From Mycoplana dimorpha (lineage in GTDB: Bacteria > Pseudomonadota > Alphaproteobacteria > Rhizobiales > Rhizobiaceae), in contig NZ_PZZZ01000007.1 in the NCBI RefSeq assembly GCF_003046475.1, positions 1 to 64,000 of the forward strand: a stretch of 64,000 bases of DNA, in the 5' to 3' direction. The position numbers were made by a program, and so were the translations under genes. Each line of letters begins with the position of its first letter. Position 1 is the first letter of the stretch. Of this stretch, positions 37,949 through 45,429 are shown in pieces. The notes beneath the pieces are model-generated. The model searched no databases. It was not told the DNA's origin and was given only the letters and a program-made list of their open reading frames with translations.

Positions 37949-39031
37949 ATGACAGCCTCTCCGGACATGGACGCCGCACGCGTCGACATCGCCGATGTCG
38001 ACGTCGTCGCGCCGAACTTCAAGCGGCGCCTGTCCGGCGTCACCTCGACGATCATCCAGCTGATACCGATGCAGCGCGCGCTCGGCCAGCGCGTCGCAGC
38101 GCTTGGCCCCGGGCTGCCGGCAGACCTGCCGCATATCCGTTTCCGCGATCTTTTCTCGCTCTGGCGGCCGCCGGTGGGCCGCAGCCATCGCGTCTGGCAC
38201 GCGCGGCGCAACACCGAGATGCTGCCCGGGATCATCCTGCGCGACGTCCTGCGCATGCCGCTGAAGCTGCTCTTCACCTCGGCGGCGCAGCGCCGCCACA
38301 GCCGCTACACCAAGTTCCTGATCCGCCGGATGGACGCGGTCATCGCTACGAACGCGCGCTCGGGCTCTTTCCTTGAAGTGCCGCACACGGTCATCCGGCA
38401 CGGCGTCGACCTCGAGCGCTTCCATCCACCCGCCGGCCCCGACGACACGATCGCAGCGACCGGCTTGCCCGGAAAATATCTCGTCGGCTGCTTCGGCCGC
38501 GTGCGCCACCAGAAGGGCACCGACCTTTTCGTCAGCGCGATGATCGACCTCCTGCCGCGCTTTCCCGACTGGATCGCGGTTATCTCCGGCCGCATCACGC
38601 CGGAACACAAGGCTTTCGGTGACGGGCTGAAGGCCCAGATCGCTGCCGCGGGGCTCACCGACCGCATCGTGTTTCTCGGCGAGGTGAAGGATATCAGGCC
38701 ATGGTATCGCCGCCTGACGCTCTATGTCGCCCCCTCGCGCAACGAAGGCTTCGGACTGACGCCGCTGGAGGCGATGGCCTCGCAAACACCGGTCGTCACC
38801 TCCGATGCCGGCGCCTACAGCGAGATGACGATCGAGGGCGAAACGGGCTCGGTGGTGCCGGCCGGCGACGGCGCGGCGCTGACGGCGGCGATCGAGCGCT
38901 ACATGGCCGATCCGCAGCATGCACTTGCCCACGGCGAGGCGGCCCTACGCCACGTCCGGGAGACCTTTGCGCTGGAGAATGAGGTGCGTGCCATCGGGCA
39001 AGTCTATGGCCGGCTTCTCTCGGAAGCATGA
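37949..39031 (+). CDS. lpsB: LPS core glycosyltransferase (LpsB-like, GT4)
   Basis: 360-aa GT-B glycosyltransferase. The start APNFKRRLSGVTSTIIQLIP and VWHARRNTEMLPG match the rhizobial LpsB mannosyltransferase family of the LPS core; the GT4 donor-binding motif is PSRNEGFGLTPLEAMASQTPVV with an E-x7-E glutamate pair. The ATG at 37949 is 10 nt from greA; an ATG at 37967 gives an N-terminus closer to homologues and is a good alternative. No strong ribosome-binding site precedes either. Likely cytoplasmic, adding a mannose to the lipid A core. Cotranscription with greA is probable. Confidence 0.85.
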   Translation: MTASPDMDAARVDIADVDVVAPNFKRRLSGVTSTIIQLIPMQRALGQRVAALGPGLPADLPHIRFRDLFSLWRPPVGRSHRVWHARRNTEMLPGIILRDVLRMPLKLLFTSAAQRRHSRYTKFLIRRMDAVIATNARSGSFLEVPHTVIRHGVDLERFHPPAGPDDTIAATGLPGKYLVGCFGRVRHQKGTDLFVSAMIDLLPRFPDWIAVISGRITPEHKAFGDGLKAQIAAAGLTDRIVFLGEVKDIRPWYRRLTLYVAPSRNEGFGLTPLEAMASQTPVVTSDAGAYSEMTIEGETGSVVPAGDGAALTAAIERYMADPQHALAHGEAALRHVRETFALENEVRAIGQVYGRLLSEA

Positions 39032-39167
39032 CCGCGGGCCACCGGTCGTCTGGCTAGTGTTCCCAGCCTGACGGAAAATCGCCGGTCGTGACATCGGACC
39101 TTGCCGGCAGCCGACGCCGGGCGATAGACATGGCGTGTCGGAAACATCCCAGCAGAGGAACGACGCA

Positions 39168-40082
39168 ATGCACGTGCCAATCCGCGGCGCAACCAGCGCC
39201 GCTGTAACAGAGGCGGAAGAAACAGAAGCATTCATCCGCGGCAGCGCTGCGGGTCGCGCGAGCGCCGAGGCGTGGCATGCCTTCTTTGCCTCCTACTCCC
39301 ATATCGTGCTCGTTGCCAACAGCGAGGACCAGCGCTTCCACGAGCTGAAGGAGAGGCTGCCGGAGACTGCACTGTTCGTGTTCTTCAATCGTGTCGAGAA
39401 GGTGCTTTCGAAGCCTTTTTCGGGCAATTCGCTGCTGGTAACGCGCAGCAACCAGGCCGGATCCGAACTCGTCTATCGCGGGATCCTCGGCAAGACCACC
39501 GCCCTGCTCGCCGGACCAAGCTTTGCCGGCGTCCTCAACCTCCGCACAGCCTTCATCGAACGGATGAACGCGATCTCCGATTTCGGCACGGTGCCTGCTG
39601 GTTTGCTCGACCTGGCCGCCTATTTCGAGGAACTCTACCCGCAGGGACACACGGCAAGCAGTGGCTTTGCCATGGCGCTGTGGCTTTGCGAGAACGTGCC
39701 GGCTGCAAAGATCGTGCTGACGGGATTTTCCGGCGAGCGCGGCACGAAGTGGAAGCTGTTCCACATCCACGATTGGACCTTCGAACAGACCTGCCTGAGA
39801 ATTCTCGCCGAGAAGGACAAGCTTTCCATCGACGGCTCGGGCACGCGCAACCCCTATGCGCTGCTCACAAGCAGATTTCCCGACATCGACGCGAAAGACA
39901 TCGCCTTTGGCGTGGCGCAGACGCTGTCAATGCGCCTGGAAGCCTCCAACCGCCAGATCGACCGTCTGGTTTCGGCGACTGCGCCGCTGCGCGCCGCCTA
40001 TGACCTGTTTCGTGCGCTCAAGCGCAAGTCGAAGAAGGAAAGGGTTCTGGCGTCGCGCCGAAAGCAACGAAAAACAGACTAG
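39168..40082 (+). CDS. Putative glycosyltransferase, possibly GT29/sialyltransferase-like
   Basis: 304-aa soluble protein at the LPS core locus. The ATG at 39168 has AGAGGA 8 nt upstream; the in-frame GTG at 39135 does not. The central-to-C-terminal part contains TASSGFAMALWLCENVPAAKIV, then TGF and an H-x-H-D-W segment (FHIHDWTFEQ). A [ST]-S-G-x-x-x-AL-x-LC-x-x-V-...-GF pattern followed by histidines resembles the sialyl motif region of GT29 enzymes, but other hallmarks were not found. The C-terminal tail is Arg/Lys-rich. Treat as surface-polysaccharide related by context; substrate unknown. Confidence 0.45.
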   Translation: MHVPIRGATSAAVTEAEETEAFIRGSAAGRASAEAWHAFFASYSHIVLVANSEDQRFHELKERLPETALFVFFNRVEKVLSKPFSGNSLLVTRSNQAGSELVYRGILGKTTALLAGPSFAGVLNLRTAFIERMNAISDFGTVPAGLLDLAAYFEELYPQGHTASSGFAMALWLCENVPAAKIVLTGFSGERGTKWKLFHIHDWTFEQTCLRILAEKDKLSIDGSGTRNPYALLTSRFPDIDAKDIAFGVAQTLSMRLEASNRQIDRLVSATAPLRAAYDLFRALKRKSKKERVLASRRKQRKTD

Positions 40083-40188
40083 GGCCGCCAGCGTGCCGCG
40101 GGTCTCGCGGCCTTGGAGCATGTCCCAACGCCGTAACTAGAACCTGAAGCGGCCGCAGAGCGGATCCTTCCGGACCGACACTTTATGC

Positions 40189-41106
40189 TCAGCGCCCTGT
40201 CGGTCGCAGAAGACGATCGTCGAAACCGACACCGATATCGGCGAGCGCGGAGACAGGCGAAAAATTCACGAACCGAGTGCCCCGGGTCTCCGCCACTGAC
40301 ATTGCCAGCCCGATATGCCCAAGAATGCGCTGTTCCGCTCCCGCGACGCCGGAAAAGGCGGCGGTGCCGGCGTGCTCGTAGAAGCGCGGGCCAGCCGCGT
40401 TGCGGATATCGACGCCAATAAAGCCGATCGTCTGCGGCCTCCCCGCCAACGCGAATTGCAGAGCGGAAACGGCCACCGAGCCGCCCTCGAAGACGCCGCG
40501 ATCCGGCTCCAGCGAAACGCCGTATCTGCCGCTCCGGTCGAGCCGGACGAAATCAAGCGCCCGCAGCGTGCCGTCCCTGCGACGCGGCAGTTCGTAGGGC
40601 TTGCGGATGTCGTCAATTAGAACGATGCGCTTGTCCGCCAGCCAAAGGCTGTCGTTCTCGCAAATCGCGCGCAAGGCGGCGACCGACAGCAGCAGTCGCT
40701 GCCCGGCGGCGATCTTCTTCCGCATCAAAGCGAAATGCCGAAAGACGAAGCGCTCGTCCTGAATCGCCACGGCGAGCGGCGCGGCAATGCATTCGCCGAT
40801 GAGGTGGATTGCCCCGTTGAGCAGCATGGCGCTGCCCCGCTCGAGACGTGTCAGATCGGCTAGCGCAACCGAAGGCCCGGATCCAACGATTGTAACAGTA
40901 TCCACTTCGGCGCCCCAAAGGACCGCCGATCCGAGGAGCGTCGCCACGCGTGCACCGTGATAGAACACAGCCCGCTCCGCCTGCGGTGTCTGCCGGATAG
41001 ACAGCCACGGAAACCAGTCCTGCGCGTGAGCCCACGCCCGACCGAGCAGGAGGCGCGTGCCCAGCTTGATCAGCGACCGGGAAAACGGACGATCCCTGTG
41101 CGGCAC
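40189..41106 (-). CDS. Surface-polysaccharide-type protein with GSGPS motif
   Basis: 305-aa protein. The VTIVGSGPSVALADLTRLERG segment near residues 72-92 resembles the nucleotide-binding loop of MptE/DUF115-like and related sugar-transferase proteins; ALAGRPQTIGFIGVDIRNAAGPRFYEHAG near the C-terminus has a G-x-D and an FYEH histidine of the same kind. GTG at 41106 is the start, 4 nt after the lrp stop; the GGAGG ribosome-binding site is encoded in the last codons of lrp. Position beside LPS genes suggests transfer of a sugar or phospho-sugar. No firm family name. Confidence 0.45.
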   Translation of the reverse strand: MPHRDRPFSRSLIKLGTRLLLGRAWAHAQDWFPWLSIRQTPQAERAVFYHGARVATLLGSAVLWGAEVDTVTIVGSGPSVALADLTRLERGSAMLLNGAIHLIGECIAAPLAVAIQDERFVFRHFALMRKKIAAGQRLLLSVAALRAICENDSLWLADKRIVLIDDIRKPYELPRRRDGTLRALDFVRLDRSGRYGVSLEPDRGVFEGGSVAVSALQFALAGRPQTIGFIGVDIRNAAGPRFYEHAGTAAFSGVAGAEQRILGHIGLAMSVAETRGTRFVNFSPVSALADIGVGFDDRLLRPTGR

Positions 41107-41110
41107 CGCG

Positions 41111-41578
41111 TCACACCTCCACCAGCCCGAGCTTCTTTACCTGTCTGATCGTCAGCATGGTGCGGACGGTGTCGACGTGTTCGTTCGCCGTCAGCACCTC
41201 TATCACGAAATCCTGGAACCGGGTTAGGTTCTCGGCAACGCAATGCAGCAGGAAATCGCTGTCGCCGGACACCATCCAGGCCTGCCGGACCAGCGGCCAC
41301 TCGGCGGTGGCGGCGGCGAAGGCCTTGAGGTTGGCCTCGGACTGATGCTTGAGGCCGACCATGCAGAAGGCGACGAGGTCGAAGCCGAGCGCAGGCGCGT
41401 TCAGCATGGCGTGGTAGCCCTCGATGATGCCGGCCTCCTCCAGCTTGCGCACGCGACGCAGGCACGGCGGTGCCGAGATGCCGGCCTTGGCGGCGAGTTC
41501 TACATTGGTCATGCGGCCGTCGGCCTGCAGTTCCTTGAGGATCTTGATGTCGATGGCGTCGAGTTCGGCGCGAAACAC
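41111..41578 (-). CDS. lrp: Lrp/AsnC family transcriptional regulator
   Basis: 155-aa leucine-responsive-type regulator. N-terminal HTH: LDAIDIKILKELQADGRMTNVELAAKAGIS...CLRRVRKLEEAGII. C-terminal RAM/ASNC ligand-binding domain: GFDLVAFCMVGLKHQ and MVSGDSDFLLHCVAENLTRF. The GTG at 41578 (product MFRAELDAID) follows AAGGAAGCAAAC. It is divergent from trxB across 221 nt and cotranscribed with the GSGPS gene. Candidate targets in this window include tdh-kbl and the amino-acid transporter genes, by analogy with E. coli Lrp. Confidence 0.92.
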   Translation of the reverse strand: MFRAELDAIDIKILKELQADGRMTNVELAAKAGISAPPCLRRVRKLEEAGIIEGYHAMLNAPALGFDLVAFCMVGLKHQSEANLKAFAAATAEWPLVRQAWMVSGDSDFLLHCVAENLTRFQDFVIEVLTANEHVDTVRTMLTIRQVKKLGLVEV

Positions 41579-41799
41579 GTTTGCTTCCTTGATTGATCAG
41601 GCGGCGCATTATCAGAAACGTTCGAGAAGCATAAGATTATTGCATCGCCCCGAACAAAAATGTCGCGTTTGGGCGCAAGCCTGTTGGCAAGTACCGCCTT
41701 GGCCTTGAATATGAGAGGGCCGCACTCATAAATGAGCGTCACCATCGACACAGTCCGCGCCGGCTCCTCCTCCGGCGCGTCATGCCAAGGAGCGCAGCC

Positions 41800-42774
41800 A
41801 TGTCTGCCCGTCACGTCAAGGTCCTGATCATCGGCTCCGGTCCGGCCGGCTACACCGCCGCCATCTACACGGCGCGCGCCATGCTGGAACCGGTGCTGAT
41901 CGCCGGCCTGGAACAGGGTGGTCAATTGATGATCACCACGGACGTGGAGAACTACCCCGGCTATGCCGAGCCGGTCCAGGGCCCCTGGATGATGGAGCAG
42001 ATGCTCAAGCAGGCCCAGCACGTCGGCGCCGAGATCGTCAACGATCTCGTCACCAATGTCGATCTCGACGTGCGCCCGTTCCGCATCTCGACCGACAGCG
42101 GCGCCGAATGGACCGCCGACACGCTGATCATCGCCACCGGCGCCAAGGCCAAGTGGCTCGGCATCGACACCGAACACAAGTTCCAGGGTTTCGGCGTCTC
42201 GGCCTGTGCCACCTGCGACGGGTTCTTCTACCGCGGCAAGGACGTGATCGTCGTCGGCGGCGGCAATTCGGCCGTGGAAGAGGCGCTTTACCTCTCCAAC
42301 CTCGCCAGGACCGTTACGGTCGTGCACCGCCGCGATGCGTTCCGCTCCGAGAAGATCCTGCAGGAGCGCCTGTTCGCCAGGCCGAACATCAAGGTGATCT
42401 GGGATCACGAGGTGATCGAGTATCTCGGCGCCGAGGCCAAGCCACCGATGCCGGCGTCCGTCAACGGCGTGCGGTTGCGGAATACCAAGACCGGTGCCAC
42501 GAGCGAGATGGCGACCGACGGCGTGTTCGTGGCGATCGGCCATGCACCGGCCGTCGAGCTCTTCGAAGGCAAGCTGAAGCAGAAGCCGAACGGCTATCTG
42601 TGGACGGCGCCCGATTCCACCGCCACCGACGTGCCCGGGGTGTTTGCGGCCGGCGACGTGGCGGACGACATCTATCGCCAGGCTGTGACGGCAGCCGGCA
42701 TGGGCTGCATGGCGGCCCTCGAAGCGGAAAAATATCTTTCAGGTCATATGCCTGTCGCAATTGCGGCCGAGTAG
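41800..42774 (+). CDS. trxB: Thioredoxin reductase
   Basis: 324-aa flavoprotein that reduces thioredoxin with NADPH. FAD motif IGSGPAGYTAAIYTARA, redox motif Cys136-Ala-Thr-Cys139 (ACATCDGFF), NADPH motif VVGGGNSAVEEALYL and the FAD-binding VPGVFAAGDVADDIYRQ near the end. The ATG at 41800 follows AAGGAGCGCAGCC; the ATG at 41782 has none. Downstream 117 nt lies the redox-responsive LysR regulator gene, as in other rhizobia. Confidence 0.97.
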   Translation: MSARHVKVLIIGSGPAGYTAAIYTARAMLEPVLIAGLEQGGQLMITTDVENYPGYAEPVQGPWMMEQMLKQAQHVGAEIVNDLVTNVDLDVRPFRISTDSGAEWTADTLIIATGAKAKWLGIDTEHKFQGFGVSACATCDGFFYRGKDVIVVGGGNSAVEEALYLSNLARTVTVVHRRDAFRSEKILQERLFARPNIKVIWDHEVIEYLGAEAKPPMPASVNGVRLRNTKTGATSEMATDGVFVAIGHAPAVELFEGKLKQKPNGYLWTAPDSTATDVPGVFAAGDVADDIYRQAVTAAGMGCMAALEAEKYLSGHMPVAIAAE

Positions 42775-42891
42775 AAGCCGCCAACATCGCGGGGCGGGCT
42801 CGACAGCCCGCGATCGCGGGAGTGGGAACAGATCATCAGCGACGGGCGGGAGGCCATCGGCTCCCCGCCTCAAAGACATATGGGGGACACA

Positions 42892-43788
42892 ATGGCGCTC
42901 GACTGGGACAAGCTGCGGATTTTCCATGCCGCGGCCGAGGCCGGCTCGTTCACGCATGCAGCCCTCAAGCTGCACCTGTCGCAATCGGCCATCAGCCGCC
43001 AGGTGAGCGCGCTTGAGCAGGACGTCGGCATCAAGCTGTTCCACCGGCATGCACGCGGCCTCATCCTGACCGAACAGGGCGAGATCCTCTATCGCACCGC
43101 CCACGAAGTGCTGATGAAGCTCGAAAGCGTGCGCGTTCAGCTGACCGAGACGACGGAGAAGCCGAGCGGCAAGCTGCGGATCACCACCACGGTCGGCCTC
43201 GGCCAGGGCTGGCTGACCGACAAGGTACAGGAGTTTCTGGCGCTCTATCCCGACATGCAGGTGCAGCTGCTGCTCGACAACGAGGAGCTGGACGTCAACA
43301 TGCGCCATGCCGACTGCGCCATCCGCCTGCGTGAGCCGCAGCAGTCCGACCTCATCCAGCGCAAGCTCTTCACCGTGCACATGCACGTCTATGCGGCGCC
43401 CTCCTACATCAATCGCTACGGCGAACCGCAGTCGATCGACGATCTCGACCATCACAAGATCATCACCTTCGGCGAGCCGGCGCCGAACTACCTGCTCGAC
43501 GTCAACTGGCTGCAGATCGCTGGCCGCGACTCCGACAATCCGCGACCCTCGGTGCTGCAGATCAACAGCCTGACGTCGATCAAGCGCGCCTGCCTGCTCG
43601 GCATCGGCATCGCCATGCTGCCGGATTATATCGTCGGCCGCGATCCCGGACTGCTGCAGCTCGTCACCAATGCCGACGTTCCGTCGTTCGACACCTATTT
43701 CTGCTATCCGCACGAGATGAAGAACGCCGCGAAGCTGAAGGTCTTTCGTGACTTCATTGTTTCCAAGGCACGCAACTGGAACTTCTGA
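42892..43788 (+). CDS. lsrB: LysR-family regulator, LsrB/VtlR type
   Basis: 298-aa LysR regulator. N-terminal winged HTH (FHAAAEAGSFTHAALKLHLSQSAISRQVSALEQDVG) and a periplasmic-binding-type effector domain. It matches LsrB of Sinorhizobium / VtlR of Brucella and Agrobacterium by position (after trxB, before AbcR sRNAs) and sequence character. GGGGGACACA precedes the ATG at 42892; an in-frame ATG at 42880 adds four residues (MGDT). Cysteines at 142, 234 and 271 become 146, 238 and 275 with that extension, numbers I recall for LsrB redox-active cysteines. LsrB/VtlR proteins activate abcR genes and redox or surface functions. Confidence 0.85.
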   Translation: MALDWDKLRIFHAAAEAGSFTHAALKLHLSQSAISRQVSALEQDVGIKLFHRHARGLILTEQGEILYRTAHEVLMKLESVRVQLTETTEKPSGKLRITTTVGLGQGWLTDKVQEFLALYPDMQVQLLLDNEELDVNMRHADCAIRLREPQQSDLIQRKLFTVHMHVYAAPSYINRYGEPQSIDDLDHHKIITFGEPAPNYLLDVNWLQIAGRDSDNPRPSVLQINSLTSIKRACLLGIGIAMLPDYIVGRDPGLLQLVTNADVPSFDTYFCYPHEMKNAAKLKVFRDFIVSKARNWNF

Positions 43789-43844
43789 AACTGGCTCCGC
43801 AGCAGGCCTGCGCCGGTTGCATGGCTGGCATGCACTTTAAATCG

Positions 43845-43873
43845 TTGATGTTTGGGCGAAAAACCAGCATATC
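43845..43873 (+). promoter_or_regulatory. Promoter of upstream AbcR sRNA
   Basis: -35 TTGATG at 43845-43850, 17-nt spacer, -10 CATATC at 43868-43873, then A at 43880 as likely start. The same geometry recurs for the second copy. Confidence 0.55.
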
Positions 43874-43879
43874 GCACCC

Positions 43880-44000
43880 AGCTGATGCATCTTTGGTGGC
43901 TTTTCCTCCCAGTGCCACCGCAGCAGCTGTTCCCCTCTGGAGGTTTTTTTACCTTCATAACTATAAAGGGCCCAAGTTTCACTTGTGGCCCTCTTTTTTT
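43880..44000 (+). ncRNA. abcR: AbcR-type trans-acting sRNA, upstream copy (alpha-r15/suhB family)
   Basis: About 121 nt. Hairpin 1: GGTGGC (43895-43900)/GCCACC (43914-43919) with loop TTTTCCTCCCAGT, the conserved anti-Shine-Dalgarno. Then a single-stranded GTTCCCCTC (43929-43937), hairpin 2 GGAGGT/ACCTTC, and terminator hairpin AGGGCC (43967-43972)/GGCCCT (43987-43992) followed by seven T. Location downstream of an lsrB/vtlR gene and the tandem duplication match AbcR1/AbcR2, Hfq-dependent repressors of ABC-transporter mRNAs. Which copy is orthologous to AbcR1 or AbcR2 is not decided. Confidence 0.85.
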
Positions 44001-44037
44001 GCCTTGCGACGCGCTCGCTTGTTACTTTTAGGGATGC

Positions 44038-44061
44038 GGCATTTCGCTCCCTTGAAATGCC
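44038..44061 (+). promoter_or_regulatory. LysR-type dyad overlapping the second AbcR promoter
   Basis: GGCATTTC (44038-44045) and GAAATGCC (44054-44061), perfect 8-bp arms, with a T-N11-A core typical of LysR regulators. It covers the -35 at 44052-44057. Candidate binding site of the adjacent LsrB/VtlR-like protein. Confidence 0.5.
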
Positions 44062-44080
44062 GATCGGCCCGCCCCATATC
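44052..44080 (+). promoter_or_regulatory. Promoter of downstream AbcR sRNA
   Basis: -35 TTGAAA at 44052-44057, 17-nt spacer, -10 CATATC at 44075-44080, start expected at A44087. Confidence 0.6.
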
Positions 44081-44086
44081 CCGCTC

Positions 44087-44202
44087 AGTCGATGCGTTTG
44101 ACGGTTTCTCCTCCCAGTACCGTCGCGTCGGCTGTTCCCCTCTGGAGGTTCAGACCTTCACACCTAAAGGGCCCAGGCTTTTGCTTGTGGCCCTCTTTTT
44201 TT
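44087..44202 (+). ncRNA. abcR: AbcR-type trans-acting sRNA, downstream copy (alpha-r15/suhB family)
   Basis: About 116 nt, paralogous to the copy at 43880. Hairpin 1: GACGGT (44100-44105)/ACCGTC (44119-44124), loop TTCTCCTCCCAGT. GTTCCCCTC at 44134-44142 is identical to the first copy. Hairpin 2 GGAGGT/ACCTTC and the terminator hairpin AGGGCC (44168-44173)/GGCCCT (44189-44194) with seven T (44196-44202). Stem 1 differs in sequence but compensates on both sides, while loop and single-stranded motifs are conserved: the mark of a functional RNA. Confidence 0.85.
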
Positions 44203-44351
44203 GCCTGCACGCCAGTGGTCGCCCCGATCGCCCGCGCTCCGAACGATACGCGCGCGACCCCGTCGGTTTGTTTCCGTCGCGGCCTTGTACTTCCTTCCCC
44301 CGCCTGTTCGATGGTATCAAGGCACACGCGTCGACGGATCGGGGACGAAGC

Positions 44352-45311
44352 ATGCTCGCAAGCGGGTGGCGTTCTGATCTCATGCGGGGGGCTACGGCGT
44401 GGGGCTCGATCCTGGCTGTAGGTCTTGCCGCATGCCTCTCCGCCCCCACGCCGGCTGCCGCCCAGCCGGAATGGCGCGCCCCCCCGCCCTGCCTGTTCGC
44501 CACGAGCCTCGCGAACGGAACGCGGCTGTGCGTGCGCCCGCAGACCTACCATCGCGACATCTGCGCGGCGATCGATGGCTTTGCGCTGGATAACGGACTG
44601 CCGTCGGATTACTTCGCCAGGCTGATCTGGCGCGAGAGCCTGTTCCGGCCGGATGCGGTCAGCCCCAAAGGTGCCGAGGGCATCGCCCAGTTCATGCCCG
44701 GCACCGCAAGGATGCGTGGACTGAAGGACAGTTTCCACGCGCTGGACGCGCTGCGGAAATCGGCCGAGTACCTTGCCGATCTGCGCGACCGCTATGGCAA
44801 TCTCGGCCTGGCGGCGGCGGCCTACAATGCCGGCGAAGGCGGGCTCTCGAACTTTCTCGCCAGCGGCAGCCTGCCCGGCGAGACGCGCGCCTATGTGGTC
44901 GCGGTCACGGCCCATACGCCGGAGGAGTGGAAGGACAACCCGCCGGCGGAGCTCGACCTTTCGCTGGACAGGGACAAGCCCTTCGTCGAGGCCTGTACCG
45001 CGCTCGCCGAAAGCAGGCAAATCAAGGAAATCGTGCCCCCGGGTGACGACGGCACCTGGGCACCATGGGGCGTGCAGCTTGCCTCCCACTTCAGCAAGCC
45101 GGCCGCCTATCGTCTCTTCCAGATGGCCGTGGAGCGGCTGCCGCCGCCGCTGAACGAAGAAAAGCCGTTCATCCAACAAGAACGCCTGCCGGCGTTCGGA
45201 ATCCGGCCCCGCTACACGGCCCGCATCGGCCGGCAGACGCGCGCCGCAGCCGACGATCTCTGCGGACAGATCCGCAAGGCCGGCGGAGCCTGCGTCGTGT
45301 TCCGGAACTGA
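44352..45311 (+). CDS. Lytic murein transglycosylase (SLT domain)
   Basis: 319-aa exported peptidoglycan-cleaving enzyme. N-terminal signal region AWGSILAVGLAACLSAPTPAAA. SLT domain with catalytic glutamate at residue 95 (LIWRESLFRPDAVSPKGAEGIAQFMPGTA), AAAAYNAGEGGLSNFLASG and GETRAYVVAVTAHT. The ATG at 44352 follows GGGGACGAAGC. Upstream in-frame codons run through the sRNA genes and are not coding. This gene is the usual right-hand neighbour of the abcR pair. The C-terminal third is of unknown function. Confidence 0.88.
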   Translation: MLASGWRSDLMRGATAWGSILAVGLAACLSAPTPAAAQPEWRAPPPCLFATSLANGTRLCVRPQTYHRDICAAIDGFALDNGLPSDYFARLIWRESLFRPDAVSPKGAEGIAQFMPGTARMRGLKDSFHALDALRKSAEYLADLRDRYGNLGLAAAAYNAGEGGLSNFLASGSLPGETRAYVVAVTAHTPEEWKDNPPAELDLSLDRDKPFVEACTALAESRQIKEIVPPGDDGTWAPWGVQLASHFSKPAAYRLFQMAVERLPPPLNEEKPFIQQERLPAFGIRPRYTARIGRQTRAAADDLCGQIRKAGGACVVFRN

Positions 45312-45429
45312 CTGCGACGCTATTGCCAAGCGAAAGAGCGGGTCTATCTTGACGAGGACCGATGTCGTTCAATCCCGCCTCCGGTCACGTCTGCGGCCGA
45401 AGCTCCGGTAAAAACCACGGAAGCCGACC

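Noticed and set aside
43821-44351. Long in-frame extension of the lytic transglycosylase through the sRNA region
   Set aside because: It would translate both AbcR genes including their terminators. Codon use and lack of a signal peptide or ribosome-binding site argue against it; start at 44352 is preferred.
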